A DNA stretch of 64,000 nucleotides from Ariolimax columbianus (lineage: Eukaryota; Mollusca; Gastropoda; Stylommatophora; Arionidae): assembly GCA_036924085.1 (NCBI GenBank), contig JAVGWX010000003.1, positions 128,180,523 to 128,244,522 of the forward strand, read 5' to 3'. Every line of letters begins with the position of its first letter. Within the stretch, counting starts at the first letter, position 1. This document shows, piece by piece, positions 1 to 11,690 of the stretch. The notes below the pieces were generated by a model. It ran no database searches. It saw only the letters and a program-made list of their open reading frames with translations, and was not told where the DNA came from. The position numbers and the translations under genes were made by a program.

Positions 1-143
1 GGTTGCAACAGAGCAGACAGGCTCAGGAGAAGGTGATCCTAGATAACAGGTTGCAACAGAGCAGACATGCTAAGGAGAAGGTGATCCTAGATCACAGGTT
101 GCAACAGAGCAGACAGGCTAAGGAGAAGGGATCAACGAGGAAA
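1..143 (+). repeat. 48-bp tandem array (3 copies) inside a SINE copy
   Basis: Three copies of a 48-bp unit begin at 1, 49 and 97, each starting with ggttgcaacagagcagaca. The unit corresponds to an internal segment of the dispersed SINE described at 165-330 and 34725-35055, where a single copy (ggtgatcctggataacacac, near 34832) is present. The array therefore looks like a tandem amplification of part of this SINE copy. The window edge may cut the array. Confidence 0.8.
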
Positions 144-330
144 TGCTAACCAGGTGCTAAAAAATTATATGCGAAAGTCGGATGTGTCTGACCAAAAGGT
201 GATAATATGGCAATCAATATGTAAACTACAACATAACGCCTGCCTTTCTCCGGACATTATCCTGCAATTCTCAAAGCCATTTTCAGAGCTTGGTAGCGGG
301 AGTGTGAGAGCGAAGATGAAGAAGTGGTAG
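144..330 (+). mobile_element. SINE-like repeat, family 1 (3' part)
   Basis: This is the 3' region of a dispersed repeat found at least seven more times in the window (10476-10665, 11130-11690 minus, 34725-35055, 36790-37060 minus, 47355-47640 minus, 50935-51092 minus, 53300-53480). Hallmarks seen here are gaaagtcggatgtgtctgac, then a gtaaactacaacataacgc block, then cagagcttggtagcgggag, ending in a purine-rich gaagatgaagaag tail. No open reading frame runs through it. No tRNA-like A or B box was recognised in this family, so its promoter type is unknown. Confidence 0.7.
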
Positions 331-347
331 TTCACATTAAATAAACT

Positions 348-705
348 AAGATATAACAAATATGTACATCAACATTTTACAGGCAGTTAACATTAGAACA
401 AATGATATATAACAAATGTGTACAACAGTATGTTACGGGCAGTTAACATTAGAACGAATGAGATATAACAAATATGTACAACAACATTTTACAGGCAGTT
501 AATATTAGAACCACTAAGATATAAAAAATTGGTACAGCATTTTATCGACAGTTAACTTTGGAACCACTGAGATATAACAAATATGTACATCAATATTTTA
601 CTGGCAGTTAACATTAAAACGAATGAGATATAACAAATGTGTACATCAATATTTTACTGGCAGTTAACATTAAAACGAATGAGATATAACAAATGTGTAC
701 AACAT
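348..705 (+). repeat. ~58-60-bp minisatellite, about 6 copies
   Basis: The motif gagatataacaaatatgtac, followed by aacattttacaggcagttaa, recurs about every 58-60 bp with scattered substitutions. The copies at about 575-640 and 640-700 are almost identical, which suggests recent duplication at the right end. Confidence 0.85.
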
Positions 706-784
706 TAACTACCTTGGCCCAGTGGCAAGACGACTGTGGGTATTTCAGGATGCAGTCACTCTGGTCCAACCTTCTATGAGACCA

Positions 785-878
785 AGGGTCGCTTGAAACC
801 TGCGAGACTCGAACCCACGCCGTTTCCGTTATCGCTTTGAAAACCGATCGTCTTAATTCTCGACCACAGCGACCCTTG
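785..878 (-). mobile_element. tRNA-Ser/Leu-like pseudogene or SINE head
   Basis: Read on the minus strand this begins gggtcgctgtggtcgag, a class II tRNA-like D-arm, and has gtgggttcgagtctcgc, a good T-arm/B box. The ends form a perfect 8-bp acceptor-like pairing (gggtcgct with agcgaccc). Eight or nine extra bases between the T arm and the acceptor, and a poor D loop, argue against a working tRNA. It is either a tRNA pseudogene or a SINE head; I see no clear body. Confidence 0.45.
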
Positions 879-1214
879 ACAGAATATACCCGTGACAGGT
901 CATTACATCTACACCCATAACGTATGGAAGCGAATCATGGACAATGAATGCACAAAATATATCACCGGATGCAGACATATACGTTTACTGAATACTGTTA
1001 TAACATATGATATGTAATTCTGCGGTCCTTGGTCAGTCAATGACAATTCTACGGTCTTGTAGAGACGCAAGCAAAATGTCAGGACTTCAACCACATCAGA
1101 CACGAGTTGTTAGCCAACTCAGGAGGAAACACTTACAGGGCAGGGTGGGGGCGTGTTATGAGATGATAAGAGTTGGAGTGTGCTATAAGAGGAGGAACGG
1201 TTGGAGTATGTTAT

Positions 1215-1705
1215 GATATGGGGGGGAGGGGGGGGGGGGTATAGGTACATGTTATGAGATGAGGGGGTTTGAACATGTTATGACATGAGGGGGTATGAGC
1301 ATGTTATGAGATGAGGGGGTATGAGCATATTATGAGATGAGGGGGTATGAGCATGTTATGAGATGGGTGGAGGAGTAGGAGCATGTTATGAGATAAGGGG
1401 GTAGCAGCATGTTATGAGATGAGGGGGAGGAGTAGGAGCATGTTATGAGATGAGGGGGTAGCAGCATGTTATGAGATGAGGGGGTAGCAGCATGTTATAA
1501 GATTGGAAGGGTCGGAGCATGTTATCAGATGATGAGGTAAGAGCATAGTATGAGATGAGCGAGTAGGAGCGTGTTATAACTAGAGGTGGGTCGGAGCATG
1601 CTATGAGATGAAGGGGGTTGGAGCGTGTTATAAAATGAGAATTGTTCCAGAGTGTTATGAGAATATGAACGGTTGAAGCATGCTTTGAGAAGAAGCGGGT
1701 TGGAG
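1215..1705 (+). repeat. ~25-30-bp G-rich minisatellite
   Basis: Degenerate copies of gcatgttatgagatgaggggg run for almost 500 bp after a G-run at 1221-1240. Copies drift toward the right end (gttataacta, gttataaaatgag). Open frames crossing this stretch are products of the repeat and not genes. Confidence 0.85.
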
Positions 1706-1739
1706 CATAGTGTGACAGCAAATTAAAATTCAGAGATCA

Positions 1740-3215
1740 GAGACAGCGGACTAAAAAAAATGAAAAATATAAATTATAAGCAATTTCAGAAACAAGAAGC
1801 GGTGAAGAAATACTGTCGCCTACATTAGTTGGTTTGACACATTAATGACGAGGAGGAGAGAACACGCAGAGTACAGTTCATAAATAAAAAGGTAGAAAAG
1901 TGATCCCGTAAGAAAAGCTCTCTTCTACTAAAGCCAGTACATTTAGTTACTCAATGTTTGATTCGTATATTACTCATAACGTATCGTTTCATACGGTATC
2001 GTTTCAAGAACTTTTGTTTTGAATCACAGAAGACCATTGCGTACTCAGCGAGCTTTTCGCACGTGGGAATCGTTGGCCTTGCAATACCACGCGTTGCTGA
2101 ATCTTCTACTTTTGACGTATTACACAATATTGTTATTCGCCTCCTACATGTTTTCAGTGTGGCAGTTGCCATATTCTCCAAGGAACCACTCGGGCATATC
2201 GATAGAGTTAAAGTAGGACTTGATCGCCCGTAGAGAGATGTATGTCACAGGATGATGACGCACAAAGTATTTATTCCGTGTCAGGTAAAAAAGTAGGAAC
2301 GCTGTTCTCTGGCTCGTTAGTTGGACCAACCATCTCTGAATTTTGAATGAACGAATTGCTAATTCCTGTTCCGTCTCGCCTGCCATCTGTGACGACAAAG
2401 TTCTCACGGTCAAACTCAATATGAATGGAGAGCTCTACTGTTTGACTGCAGAGTTGTCCGCACCTGCTGACACCTCCAGTCCTACCGTAGCTGCATGAAA
2501 GAAGCGAGCTGTAGGGAAATTACATTTCTGTCCACAAATACCTCCCACCCAGCAACCAGGTTGGCTGTGGTTCTCCAAAAGTTGAATGTTCATTCAAGCT
2601 CGTCTTGTTTGTCCGCACTTGGAGCGGAGTTTGTCGTCGCTTCAGAATTCTGTTGGTTATTCATGCGAGCTGTACAAGCCAGATTCAAGACATGGTGCTC
2701 CAGGCCGAGAGTGTATCGTCTGATCAATGCTGTCTGCTGGGGTTTTATTTCTCTGCTTGAAGAGGCCCTACAATCTCAACCGTATGTTTTTACATACAGA
2801 ATATGTAGCTGATAAGTAGTGATAAGTGACAATATTCTGACGAAGATGTATATATTGATTGATCGAGGATTGCTCGGTGATCGATTGGGATAGGGTTTCC
2901 CTTCTTGACTGACAGGCAAGGAAGGTCGCAAGGCATACACGACAATAACCTCCAGTGTGAGAATGGAGATTGAGGGAGCGACAACCGCTCTTATGTGACT
3001 ATCTGGAACCACTTTAACAGCTGCAGTGACGGTTATTAGATTCTCAACCCTTGCTGTGGGAGGTACAGAAACGGTGGTTTCTTCATAGGTGGGTGGAGGA
3101 TACAGAGACATCGTCTTGATCAGCGTGTGTGAATCTAATGTTGTGGACATATTGGCACTCATGACAGTGAAGGACATGACGTCTTGATTTTGTAGGTACA
3201 CATAGTCATGGCTTT
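1740..3215. other. Unassigned stretch
   Basis: There is no recognised transposon or RNA here. Open frames up to 141 codons occur on both strands. One on the minus strand at 2776-3201 contains PPPTYEE, a PPxY-type WW-ligand motif. It has no family match that I recognise and no convincing splice context, so I do not call it a gene. Confidence 0.4.
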
Positions 3216-3217
3216 AG

Positions 3218-3522
3218 TCATGCATAGCATTGATAATGTGCAGTCGACAATGGATAAGATTGACAATGTGCAGTCGATAATGAATTGAAATGACAATGTG
3301 CTGTCGATAATGGATTGAAATGACAAGGCGCTGTCGATACTGGATTGAAATGACAATGTGCTGTCGATAGTGGATTGAAATGACAATGTTCTGTCCATAA
3401 TGGATTGAAATGACAATGTGCTGTTGATAATGGATTGAAATGAAAAGGCGCTGTCGATAATGGATTGAAATGACAAGGCGCTGTCGATAATGGATAGAAA
3501 TGACAATGCGCTGTCGATATAT
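3218..3522 (+). repeat. 30-bp minisatellite, about 10 copies
   Basis: The unit gacaatgtgctgtcgataat followed by ggattgaaat repeats with a 30-bp period, ten codons. Because 30 is divisible by three and the unit lacks stops in two minus-strand frames, it gives repetitive 'FQSIIDSTLS' and 'STAHCHFNPL' peptides. I regard these as artefacts. Confidence 0.9.
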
Positions 3523-3879
3523 TAATCAATGAGCTGTCAATTCACAGGCAGCAGAATTTTCAAGTTAGTTTGAGGTCGATCGTGTCAGGAACTGCAGAGA
3601 GCGTACACAGAGTATGTGTACAAGCGGGCTACTAAAACTATAACTATCCACATTCATCGCCATTTGCAGAAGGAAACTAGGCACCCGTGGATTTGCTGTA
3701 TTGAGATGACGACAATCCTTGATTTGGCCGAACAGAACAGAATCTGCATGACCAACAAAAAAATCAAGAAAGGCTGATAATATGACCAATATTTGTTCTC
3801 GTAGCTCACTATCAACTGTGTCCTAATCGATCGTCCATCTGTTCTTCTATAAATATGCACTCCCTTGGTATAGTCTGCA

Positions 3880-4245
3880 GTCATCAAGTGACACGTATTG
3901 TCTGCAGTCATCAAGTGAAACTAGTCTGTAGTTCTAAAGTACAATGTGTAGAATGTAGTCCTGAAGTACATCATATTGTCCATAATCTTGAAGTACAACG
4001 TATAGTACGCAGTGTTGAAGTACAATGTATAGTACGCAGTTTTAAGTACAACGTATAAAATGCATTCTAAAAGTACAACATATAGTACACAGTGTTGAAA
4101 TACAACATATAGTACGCAGTGTTGAAGTACAACGTATAGTATGCAATCTTGAAGTACAACATATAGTCTGTAGTCCTGAAGTACAACGTAGTCTATAGTC
4201 CTGAAGTACAACGTATAGTACGCAGTCTTCAAGTACAACTGCAAC
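3880..4245 (+). repeat. ~24-27-bp minisatellite
   Basis: The motif gaagtacaacgtatagtacg with cagt(gtt/ctt) spacers recurs about 14 times with indels. The left edge begins with two copies of a related tagtctgcagtcatcaagtga motif. Confidence 0.85.
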
Positions 4246-4291
4246 AACATTCTACAAGCCTGCAGAAGATAATGCAATATATAATACTGAT

Positions 4292-4765
4292 TTAGCGTCC
4301 TGTGGCGCAGTGGTAGAGCACTGGTTTTTCGCGACAAATGTACTGGGTTCTTCTTGTTTTTCATTTGGTTGAGCTCATGCATTTATTCTCAGAACAATGT
4401 CACCAGGATAGTCGCACAGAAGAAATGAAAAATAATCAACGAATTAACCGGTCCAAATGGAAAATAACAACACGTTTCCGTGAATACAAGTGTAAGTCGT
4501 CGACTAGTGTGAATTCCAGGCAAATCTGTGGTCTGGCGGAATCCATAATGAACTAAAACAGCAGAGCTAGGTAGACCCGCAGCCGTATGTAGACCTTTGA
4601 TGATAGAATTAACCATCATAAGTACATACAGACGCACATAAGCATCCAAGCACTGGCTAATCCGTCCTGATAGCGCATAAAAGACTACGGTTCTGTGTGG
4701 AAACCGGCGTGCCTCTGTCAGTAGAGTACAGAGAAGCAAACATTCTTACAACAACAACAATAAAG
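4292..4765 (+). mobile_element. tRNA-derived SINE sequence, (ACA)n/(AAAG)n tail
   Basis: A tRNA-like A box (tggcgcagtggtagagcac) lies at 4303-4322 and a B-box-like gtactgggttc about 25 bases on. The 3' part (4562-4765) aligns with 7950-8140: both share gtacata(c)a(g/a)acgcacac, cgtcctgata and a cctc(t/c)g(t/c)cagtagagtac block before an (aca)n tail. The head and the body may belong to two adjacent insertions, because 470 bp is long for a single SINE. Confidence 0.55.
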
Positions 4766-5730
4766 AAAGAAAGAAAACTCTCAGGAGGCTGGTGTGATCG
4801 TTGTCAACAGCGAAGGTGTAGATTGCCGTGAGTTTGGGTGGGTGTTATAGTACAATGTTGTCGTGTCTTATAACACTCTCAATGTGCATATGCCATTTCG
4901 CTGGTCCATCTCATTTTGAGCACTTCTGGGAAACAGCTCAAGCATTCGTGTGCCTTACCTAACTAATACTGACATGTGGCAGTAAAAACATTTCTACAAG
5001 AATAAATTAGACAATGAACAACCACGGAAATAGAGAATTGGCTAGAGCTGTTGAGAGTGACAGATGAGAGAGTCAGAAAAAGAAACTTCACTGGAGGTCT
5101 TTACCAAGCCTAGAACGTGATGCTTTCTAATAGAGCGAGTTTCAAACACACGACCCGTCAAGCTAGGGCTGCAACGTGCAGTAGCGTCATATGTGAAATG
5201 AAAAGGCGTTAACAGCTTGAGATAAAGGGTATTTACACTATGCATGACGAAATCTCTAAATGTTTGCAGAACTTAAACAAAAATACAACAAATATGACGA
5301 AAACGGTCAGACTCAATACAATGGGGTCTTTAACACTAACATCAAGTGAGGTACCCGTTTACAGTTGGATGGATTAGTTGTTACTGCTAGCTAAATATTA
5401 TCATCCCATTTTAGCGAGATGTTCTACCGTCAGCCGGAAGTAATCTTGCTGATAATGCATGAGGAATTAAACAGCTTGACAATATGGTAACTCTCCTTGG
5501 CTTAGACGTGATAAAGGCTTTATTATTTCGTATTATACCTGTCAGAATGTTCCTATTATTTGCAACAAAAATAAAAAATGGAATTACCTATTTAAAATGA
5601 CGATAATAAGCACACAAATAAGGAGGGGAAATAGAGAGATTGGGGTATGGTAGAAGAAAACAAAGAAAATCACATGCAAAACAAGAAATTAAACACAATA
5701 TTTCAACAAAAACGTCACCTCAGCACAATT
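4766..5730. other. No recognisable feature
   Basis: AT-rich non-coding sequence. No open frame above 67 codons, no RNA gene and no tandem array was recognised. Confidence 0.5.
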
Positions 5731-5825
5731 AATCTTACTTAGTTGCTCCTCTTCTACCGTGCGGTGTAGAGTCTTCTACCTTTCTTACTTAGTCGCTCCT
5801 CTTCTACCGTGCGGTGTAGAGGTTA
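5730..5825 (+). repeat. Two-copy direct repeat also found at 9685-9720
   Basis: The segment cttacttagt(t/c)gctcctc followed by ttctaccgtgcggtgtagag occurs twice in tandem. A diverged single copy (tatttagctgctcctcgtct) lies at 9687-9706. It is probably part of an unidentified dispersed repeat. Confidence 0.6.
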
Positions 5826-6394
5826 CACAATTATCCAGGCCACAAAAACTACAACATAAATAGACAGGCCAGAGTTTGACTACTTGTCATGTGTTTTTTT
5901 ATGGCCTATGCTTGTCAGGGAGCTGAAATGGTTTTGATTGATGATGGACAAGTTTAGTGACACGGCACATACCAATTGCAACTCTAATGGACAACAACTT
6001 GCGAAAACATTTGTTAACATTTGCAAAGGGAAAGATAACTTTCCAGTGGTTAATACATAAGCTCAGGTACCAGGCATATGCACAGTCGGTATTTACGGGG
6101 GTGGGGGGGGGGGGGGTGTGGCGTGAGATGGAGGGGTGGGAAAGTGTGGCGTGGTCAAGTGGTTGGTCGAAGGGTCGACAAACCAAACACGCATATATTC
6201 AGATTCAGAAAAGTCGTAGCTATTTGGAAAGTAAACTCAATTTATAAATATGTGCTGAAGTCGGATGACCTAGTCCGTAGGGAACAAAGCACAGTACAAG
6301 GCACTACGCCTTAGAAAGTAAGGGGAACGCAACCACTATCTCTTGTCCCCCCCTCCCTCCAATATACCAAATTATTAATTTGAAAAGAGATGTT
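5826..6394. other. Unassigned stretch with a G-run
   Basis: Contains a G-rich run at 6098-6117 (ggggtggggggggggggg). No gene was recognised. Confidence 0.4.
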
Positions 6395-6399
6395 GTATA

Positions 6400-6444
<45 letters not shown>

Positions 6445-6458
6445 GGGAGAGAGAGAGG

Positions 6459-6493
<35 letters not shown>

Positions 6494-6525
6494 AGAGAGA
6501 GGGAGAGAGAGGGAGAGAGAGAGGG

Positions 6526-6557
<32 letters not shown>

Positions 6558-6562
6558 AGAGA

Positions 6563-6599
<37 letters not shown>

Positions 6600-6635
6600 A
6601 GAGAGAGAGATACACACACGCATACACACATCTGG
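6400..6635 (+). repeat. (AT)n(AG)n(AC)n microsatellite, ~230 bp
   Basis: A short (ta)n run leads into about 200 bp of GA repeats interrupted by gaggga, then into a short acacacacgcatacacac tract. The 'RERERE' and 'SLSLSL' open frames across it are repeat artefacts. Confidence 0.95.
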
Positions 6636-6639
6636 TATC

Positions 6640-7940
6640 GACAGGCTCCAGTCAACCAAACTGTAAACAGATACCTGATTTGATGTTAGTGCAGTCACAG
6701 CTACAAGAAAGAGGAATAGTTAGTCCACCTCACAAAACGCATTGACGCCGGTACAATCGGGTGATTAAACCAGAAGTCCTCGTCAAATGATGAATTCACA
6801 CCCCACCCGCCAGGGGGAGGGGGAGGGGGGGCGGATTACTAGGGTTCAATGAGGGATTAATGTTTCAGTTTAGATTGTTAAGTAATTAGATTTGAATATT
6901 TCAGAAAGTTCTTTGATTCAAGTTTGAAAATTCATCAACATTTTATATTAATGTAAAATTATATTTTATAAAACTCCCCCCCCCCCCCCCCCAAAAAAAA
7001 ACAGCAATCCAAATAAATGTATATGTACTAATGAAGAAAACGATGACATATGTTCAATTATATGTAGAGTATTACGAGTGCACCTTTTTAGTCAGACCAT
7101 CTGGAAAAGGGGAAAATGCCATTCCTATATGTAGTGATCAGGGTGTGACGTAAGTAAGGGTTGGAGACCTCTGATATTGCACTTCGTCCACGACGGCAGA
7201 GTCTGGTGTGGCAAAAACCTCGTTTCGATCGAGCGGATACATGACAGTTTTTTCCTGAAGCTCGGCTATTAGGCTATCGGAATGATCTTATTGTGGCCTT
7301 GGCTAAAACGAAATAGTCCCCACGGGACTGTAGCATGTTTACGTGGCCCTCGGCGTGGTTTAAGTTTGAGACCTCTGTAATAGAGGCTCTGAAAACACAG
7401 GTCACGCCTTGGAAGGCGTCTGCCTGCCTGAACACGAACGTGACCAGGTTTAGACAGAGCTTTAATAAATTCCTCCCTTGCCGATTGCAAGTTACAATAC
7501 AAGAACCACCATTGTTGCACTGGCTTCAAATTTGTCTTCAGTGTGTAATGGAAATGGGAGGGGAGGTGCGGGGAGAGGGAGGTGGGGGGGGGGGAGGGTC
7601 TAGATAAAGTTTAAATGAAAAAACAATGGCTATTTGATGTGGTGTATTTAAGAAGAATTAAAAGTATGTCGGAATACACACGCCTAGGAACTCATTTCAG
7701 AAGGGATCTTCTTGTTAGCGCTATTCAAGAGTTCAGTTCTGTATATCGATTTTATTGTAACCGTCAATATGCATTAAGATAAACAGAAGGACTTCAATCT
7801 AAGAATTTGTGTAATGCCTCGTCATAAGTAGACTATATCGTGTACGCTCCCCTCTCTTCTTACATCAGGCTCTGTTTCATCTTACCTTGTCCAACACACT
7901 CTTACACAACTTTCCCACGCACCCTCAGGGCAAGGCCCTT
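6640..7940. other. No recognisable gene; homopolymer tracts
   Basis: Contains a C16-18 run followed by A9 at about 6977-7002, and a G-rich run at 7580-7598. The pair of segments around 7150-7170 and 7365-7390 share 'gagacctctg', but nothing larger was seen. Confidence 0.4.
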
Positions 7941-7949
7941 CCATTGCAC

Positions 7950-8146
7950 TTTGTATGGGTTGACCTCTGAAAGCGCCCAAATTAACATAGGTACATACAA
8001 ACGCACACACGCATCAAAGCATTATTTAATACGTCCTGATATGGACTAAAAGGCCGAGCCTCGTGGTGAAAAAGGTGGCGGGCCTCCGCCAGTAGAATAC
8101 AAATACTTTACACACAACAACAACAACAACAACAAAAAAAAAAAAA
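7950..8146 (+). mobile_element. SINE copy, (ACA)n tail
   Basis: Paired with 4562-4765: shared blocks are aggtacatacaaacgcacac, cgtcctgatatggactaaaa and gcgggcctccgccagtagaa, followed by (aca)n and an A-run at 8114-8146. The two copies are clearly related but diverged. Confidence 0.65.
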
Positions 8147-8149
8147 GAT

Positions 8150-9680
8150 TACATCAGCAACAGTTGAAACATCTCTTGTTCGTCTTTGATTGGTAGAACT
8201 GTCACACCCAGTGACCAGCTGGGATTGTTCTCGAAGGAGAATAGATTCGAGAACACCTTTCATTATTGGACTTAAGAGAAATACTCTCCATATAATGCAC
8301 ATATGCAGATTACCAATGACACTTCTACCGGTCACAGTTCACACAGTTTAGCTCACTTCAACCGATGCATAACATTTAAAAATAAAATAAACAAACAAAT
8401 ATACTCTATATATTTTTTACAACATCTGTTCTGATTTTTTTCGAAAGGTTTTAATTTTATTATTGCGGATAGGTGTGGGTAAGTCTTTTCGTTGCGCATC
8501 TTGGTTAAGGAAAATTATTTAATATCACAAAAGCCATTATTACTCCACACTCTCTGATCTGTTTTGAACTAAAAACAAGGCCAACTATACAGTCTATTTC
8601 TTGGTTTGCATACAATTAACCATTTTGAGGAAGTATAATACTCTGTTTTGAAATGACGTTTACAGTCTTTCATTTTTGTTGTAAAAGAAATCCCTACCTT
8701 TCGTTATTAATTGCTGTTTTAATTCAAAACTGAGGATCCCAAACGATACTGTGAATCGAGAACACAACATTGCGACGCGTGCTTCATCACGCCAGTGATC
8801 TACTTAAACTTTGCAAATTGTTTTTGTCAAGCTTTGTTGTGAAGGAAGTTTCCAAATTCGAGTCCCCTTCCATATTTCACAATTTAAAACACCGTCAAAC
8901 TATATTGACAATCGAACACTTTAACAATTCACAAAAACTCTTTCATTAACGGAACAATTACATCAGTTTATAACCCCAACACTAGCCCTTATAAGAAGCA
9001 AACAAAGATTATATTTGCTTATGACATAACGTCAAACTTTAGTATGTTTCTTATTACACACATAAACTAGTCCTCTACTCGGAGAGAACCGATGATACTC
9101 GAGCACTTCCGATGGGTGAATGCCGTCATTTGCAGTCGCAATTAGCGGGAATATTCTCGAGTATTGTGACGCGAATTGCAACTCAGATTGTGAGGAATAT
9201 TAATGATGTGTATTCGATGTACTTACGTTATGCTTTTTTATCCGTGGAAATTTAACTCAAATTTCTGGAGACTAGCCTAGTGCTACTAGCCCACTGACGA
9301 CACGCCACTGGTCACAGCAACAGCAACAGTAACAGGCAGTCTGTAACAGACCACTTACTAGCGCTCCTACAGTAGGCACTCCTGCATTGATCAGTTTTAC
9401 ATGATGAGACTGACAACTACAATCACAAGTCTCGTTAGTCTTGTCTTTTACGACATGATGTTTAGGTTCACATTGTCTTCATCTGATGTTACTCTGGTGT
9501 ACTATAAACAACCGGTTCAATATTTTGGGAGTGAATATACGTTTAACTTTGGAATTGTCAATCGGTGAATGCACTTTCCAAGGCATGCCTACAACACTGT
9601 GAGCCATTTCTTTATTTAAAATAGAAGGATTAACAAAAAGGACAAAATAGGAGATGATACGAGGAAAACAATATGACTTA
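8150..9680. other. AT-rich stretch without recognised genes
   Basis: A minus-strand frame of 75 codons at 8108-8335 ends in the A/T-run of the adjacent SINE tail and shows no motif I recognise. Nothing else stands out. Confidence 0.4.
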
Positions 9681-10139
9681 CTTCTATTTAGCTGCTCCTC
9701 GTCTACTCTGTGATGCAGATGTTTGCCAGAGAATACCATACTAGTATAACCCGGATGTCGTTCTGAAGGCCTGGTTGTCTGTCTCTGGTGGGTTGTCGTG
9801 TGTTGTCATTACAGCGAATTTGAGGTGGTTCAGAGCGGTCTGTATTCCTGATTTTTGTTTGCCGATGACGGTTGTTGTCGCCGGCCTTCTTTCACTCTGT
9901 TGACGTGGCTACACCACCATACTTGAGAATGGTCCACTCGAGTTTGCATGAGATTGCAATAAGCAATTGGTTGGTAGTGCAATGTGGGCTACAAATAAAA
10001 TGGATCTCTTGGCCTAAAACTGGAATTATCCAGACCGATGAAGCTTGTGGACCGTAGATGATAACCACACCCAAGAGATAGGGCTCACGTGCCGGGGGCA
10101 GTCAAAAGGTTAATGAATTTCATACAACTAAAATGGACA

Positions 10140-10252
10140 GCTGAAATAAGGTGTCTAGCAAATGGATGCACGTGATACAGCACAACTACACAATGGATGG
10201 CTGATTAGATGTCTAGCCAATGATGCACGTGATGCAGCACAACTACACAATG
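10140..10252 (+). repeat. ~57-bp duplication, 2 copies
   Basis: The segment gatgcacgtgatacagcaca plus actacacaatggatggctg is repeated in tandem twice, with preceding gtgtctag(c/c)aatg motifs. Confidence 0.7.
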
Positions 10253-10475
10253 CACCTTTCGCTGAAATAGCAAACATAATATTTACAAAATATCTTAAAG
10301 AAGAATAATGAAGAGCTGGGCATCCGATCAATACCTTGCTAAGGTAGACATTTTTTTTAATGCAGGAGGAAAACAAAAAAGTTCACCTCCACACTTGAGA
10401 GGACCAACCCTATTTGTTACTCAGTCCAATATATCCTCCGGGCGGAACAGAACCATCATTATAAAGGTTGCGACG

Positions 10476-10668
10476 ACAGATTTTTTTGTAAATAGAAAGT
10501 TTAGATGTGGAGACGGATGTGTCGGACCGAAAGGTGCTAATATCTCAGCCAAGCTGTAAACTAGCGACACAACCCATTCTGTTCTCCTGACTACATTCTG
10601 CTACTTGCAAAGACCTGTTCAGGGCTTGGTAGCCGGAGATTGGGAACGAACGATCGAAGAAGAAGAAG
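10476..10668 (+). mobile_element. SINE-like repeat, family 1 (3' part)
   Basis: Shares gacggatgtgtcggaccgaa, then ctgtaaactagcgacacaac, then gggcttggtagccggagatt and a gaagaagaagaa tail with the copies at 165-330, 34880-35055 and 53320-53480. It is 5'-truncated. Confidence 0.75.
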
Positions 10669-10669
10669 A

Positions 10670-10945
10670 AAGAATAGACTATTAAAAGTACAACCGGCTA
10701 GAAGAACAGGAGAGCACAGCTTCAAATTGTTTAAAAACAGGTCCAGATATGATATTAGGAAATATTTGTAGTCACAGAGTTGTGAATGCTTGGAATGCAT
10801 TGCGACAGGATGTGGTGGAGTCAGGGTTAAAAATAGATTGGATGCTTATTTTTAGTAGGGCAGTGTGGTATAAACTGGTTGTATACATACTCTGTAGAGC
10901 CTTCTACAACCAATATCGTGAGTTGTTTTATTAAGTTAAGTTATA
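10670..10945 (+). mobile_element. CR1-like LINE, 3' terminal fragment
   Basis: On the plus strand this translates in pieces to HSFKLFKNRSRYDIRKY and SQRVVNAWNALRQDVVESG, the conserved C-terminal end of a CR1/L2-type ORF2. The same region is present, better preserved, in the element at 33303-34680 (minus). It then continues through a matching 3' UTR (tggtataaactggttgtata, tctgtagagccttctacaac) to a short ttaagttaagtt tail. A stop interrupts the coding match, and only the last ~45 codons are present. Confidence 0.8.
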
Positions 10946-11019
10946 CCCAAAAACAAAGCTGTCATTTAAATAACAAAACAAAACAAAAATTACTATACAT
11001 GGCATCTTGGCTGTCTATT

Positions 11020-11125
11020 TCTTTTTCTTGTTGTTGTTGTTCTTCTTCTTCTTGTTCGTTTTGTTCATCATCTTTCTCTTATTCTTCTTGTTCATCATCA
11101 TCATCTTCTTCTTCGTTCACCCGTT
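11020..11125 (+). repeat. (TTC/TTG)n pyrimidine-rich tract
   Basis: Interspersed ttcttcttcttg and catcatcatc triplets over about 100 bp. This is low-complexity sequence and may be the complement of the purine tail of the adjacent minus-strand family 1 SINE. Confidence 0.7.
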
Positions 11126-11129
11126 AAAA

Positions 11130-11690
11130 GACGGCGTGATTATGTCGTAGTTTAAGGATAAGCTGAGACATCTGGGCCTTTCGGTCACACACAGCCGATG
11201 TCTTAGTTTTAGTCTTAGTTTTAGTCTTAGTCTTGGTCGACTGTACGTCTACATGAGTTAATGCCCTTGACCAGGTCTCAACTCTGGCGTGAGCTGGATG
11301 TAGCCATGCGGAATATTTCCTGCATAGCGGGGTAGGCTCAGGCAGCTTATTACTCCACTGCGTTGGGGTAAGTGCAGTGGAGGGTGGTTTACCAATGAGG
11401 GAGTCCATCTTAATAGACTCAAACACTAGAGAAAATTAGAACCGCAGCATGTTAGGCGCCATCTTTGCTGCTCTTAACAAACCACCTAACGATGGTTGGT
11501 AAAATTCCATATCACTCAGTTAGTCGCCTGTTTTGACATGCTCTTTTTTAAAATTACGGGTTTCCCTTTCCACTGCGATCCCTATCTCTTGGCCAGGCTG
11601 CACAAGTAACAAGTGTAGCATGTTTTCAGAGCCGCCACATGGAGGCGAAATAGGATCTTCGTCAGCTATGGTTCACTGATCCTGATACAA
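11130..11690 (-). mobile_element. SINE-like repeat, family 1, long minus-strand copy
   Basis: Recognisable blocks in plus-strand order are: cgtagtttaaggataagctg; a pathway of ctttcggtcacacacagccg; gtttccctttccactgcgat; agccgccacatggaggcgaa; and cagctatggttcactgatcc. The same order of blocks is seen at 36830-37050 and 47400-47640. A (ttttagtcttag)n expansion at 11207-11235 interrupts it. The element's head runs directly into the 74-bp array at 11691. Confidence 0.65.

Noticed and set aside
3880..4245. CRISPR-like regular repeats
   Set aside because: Repeats are degenerate and contiguous, without unique spacers, and the context is animal DNA; it is a minisatellite.
6304..6698. Long Ser/Leu/Pro or Arg/Glu frames
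   Set aside because: Products of the GA microsatellite in different phases.
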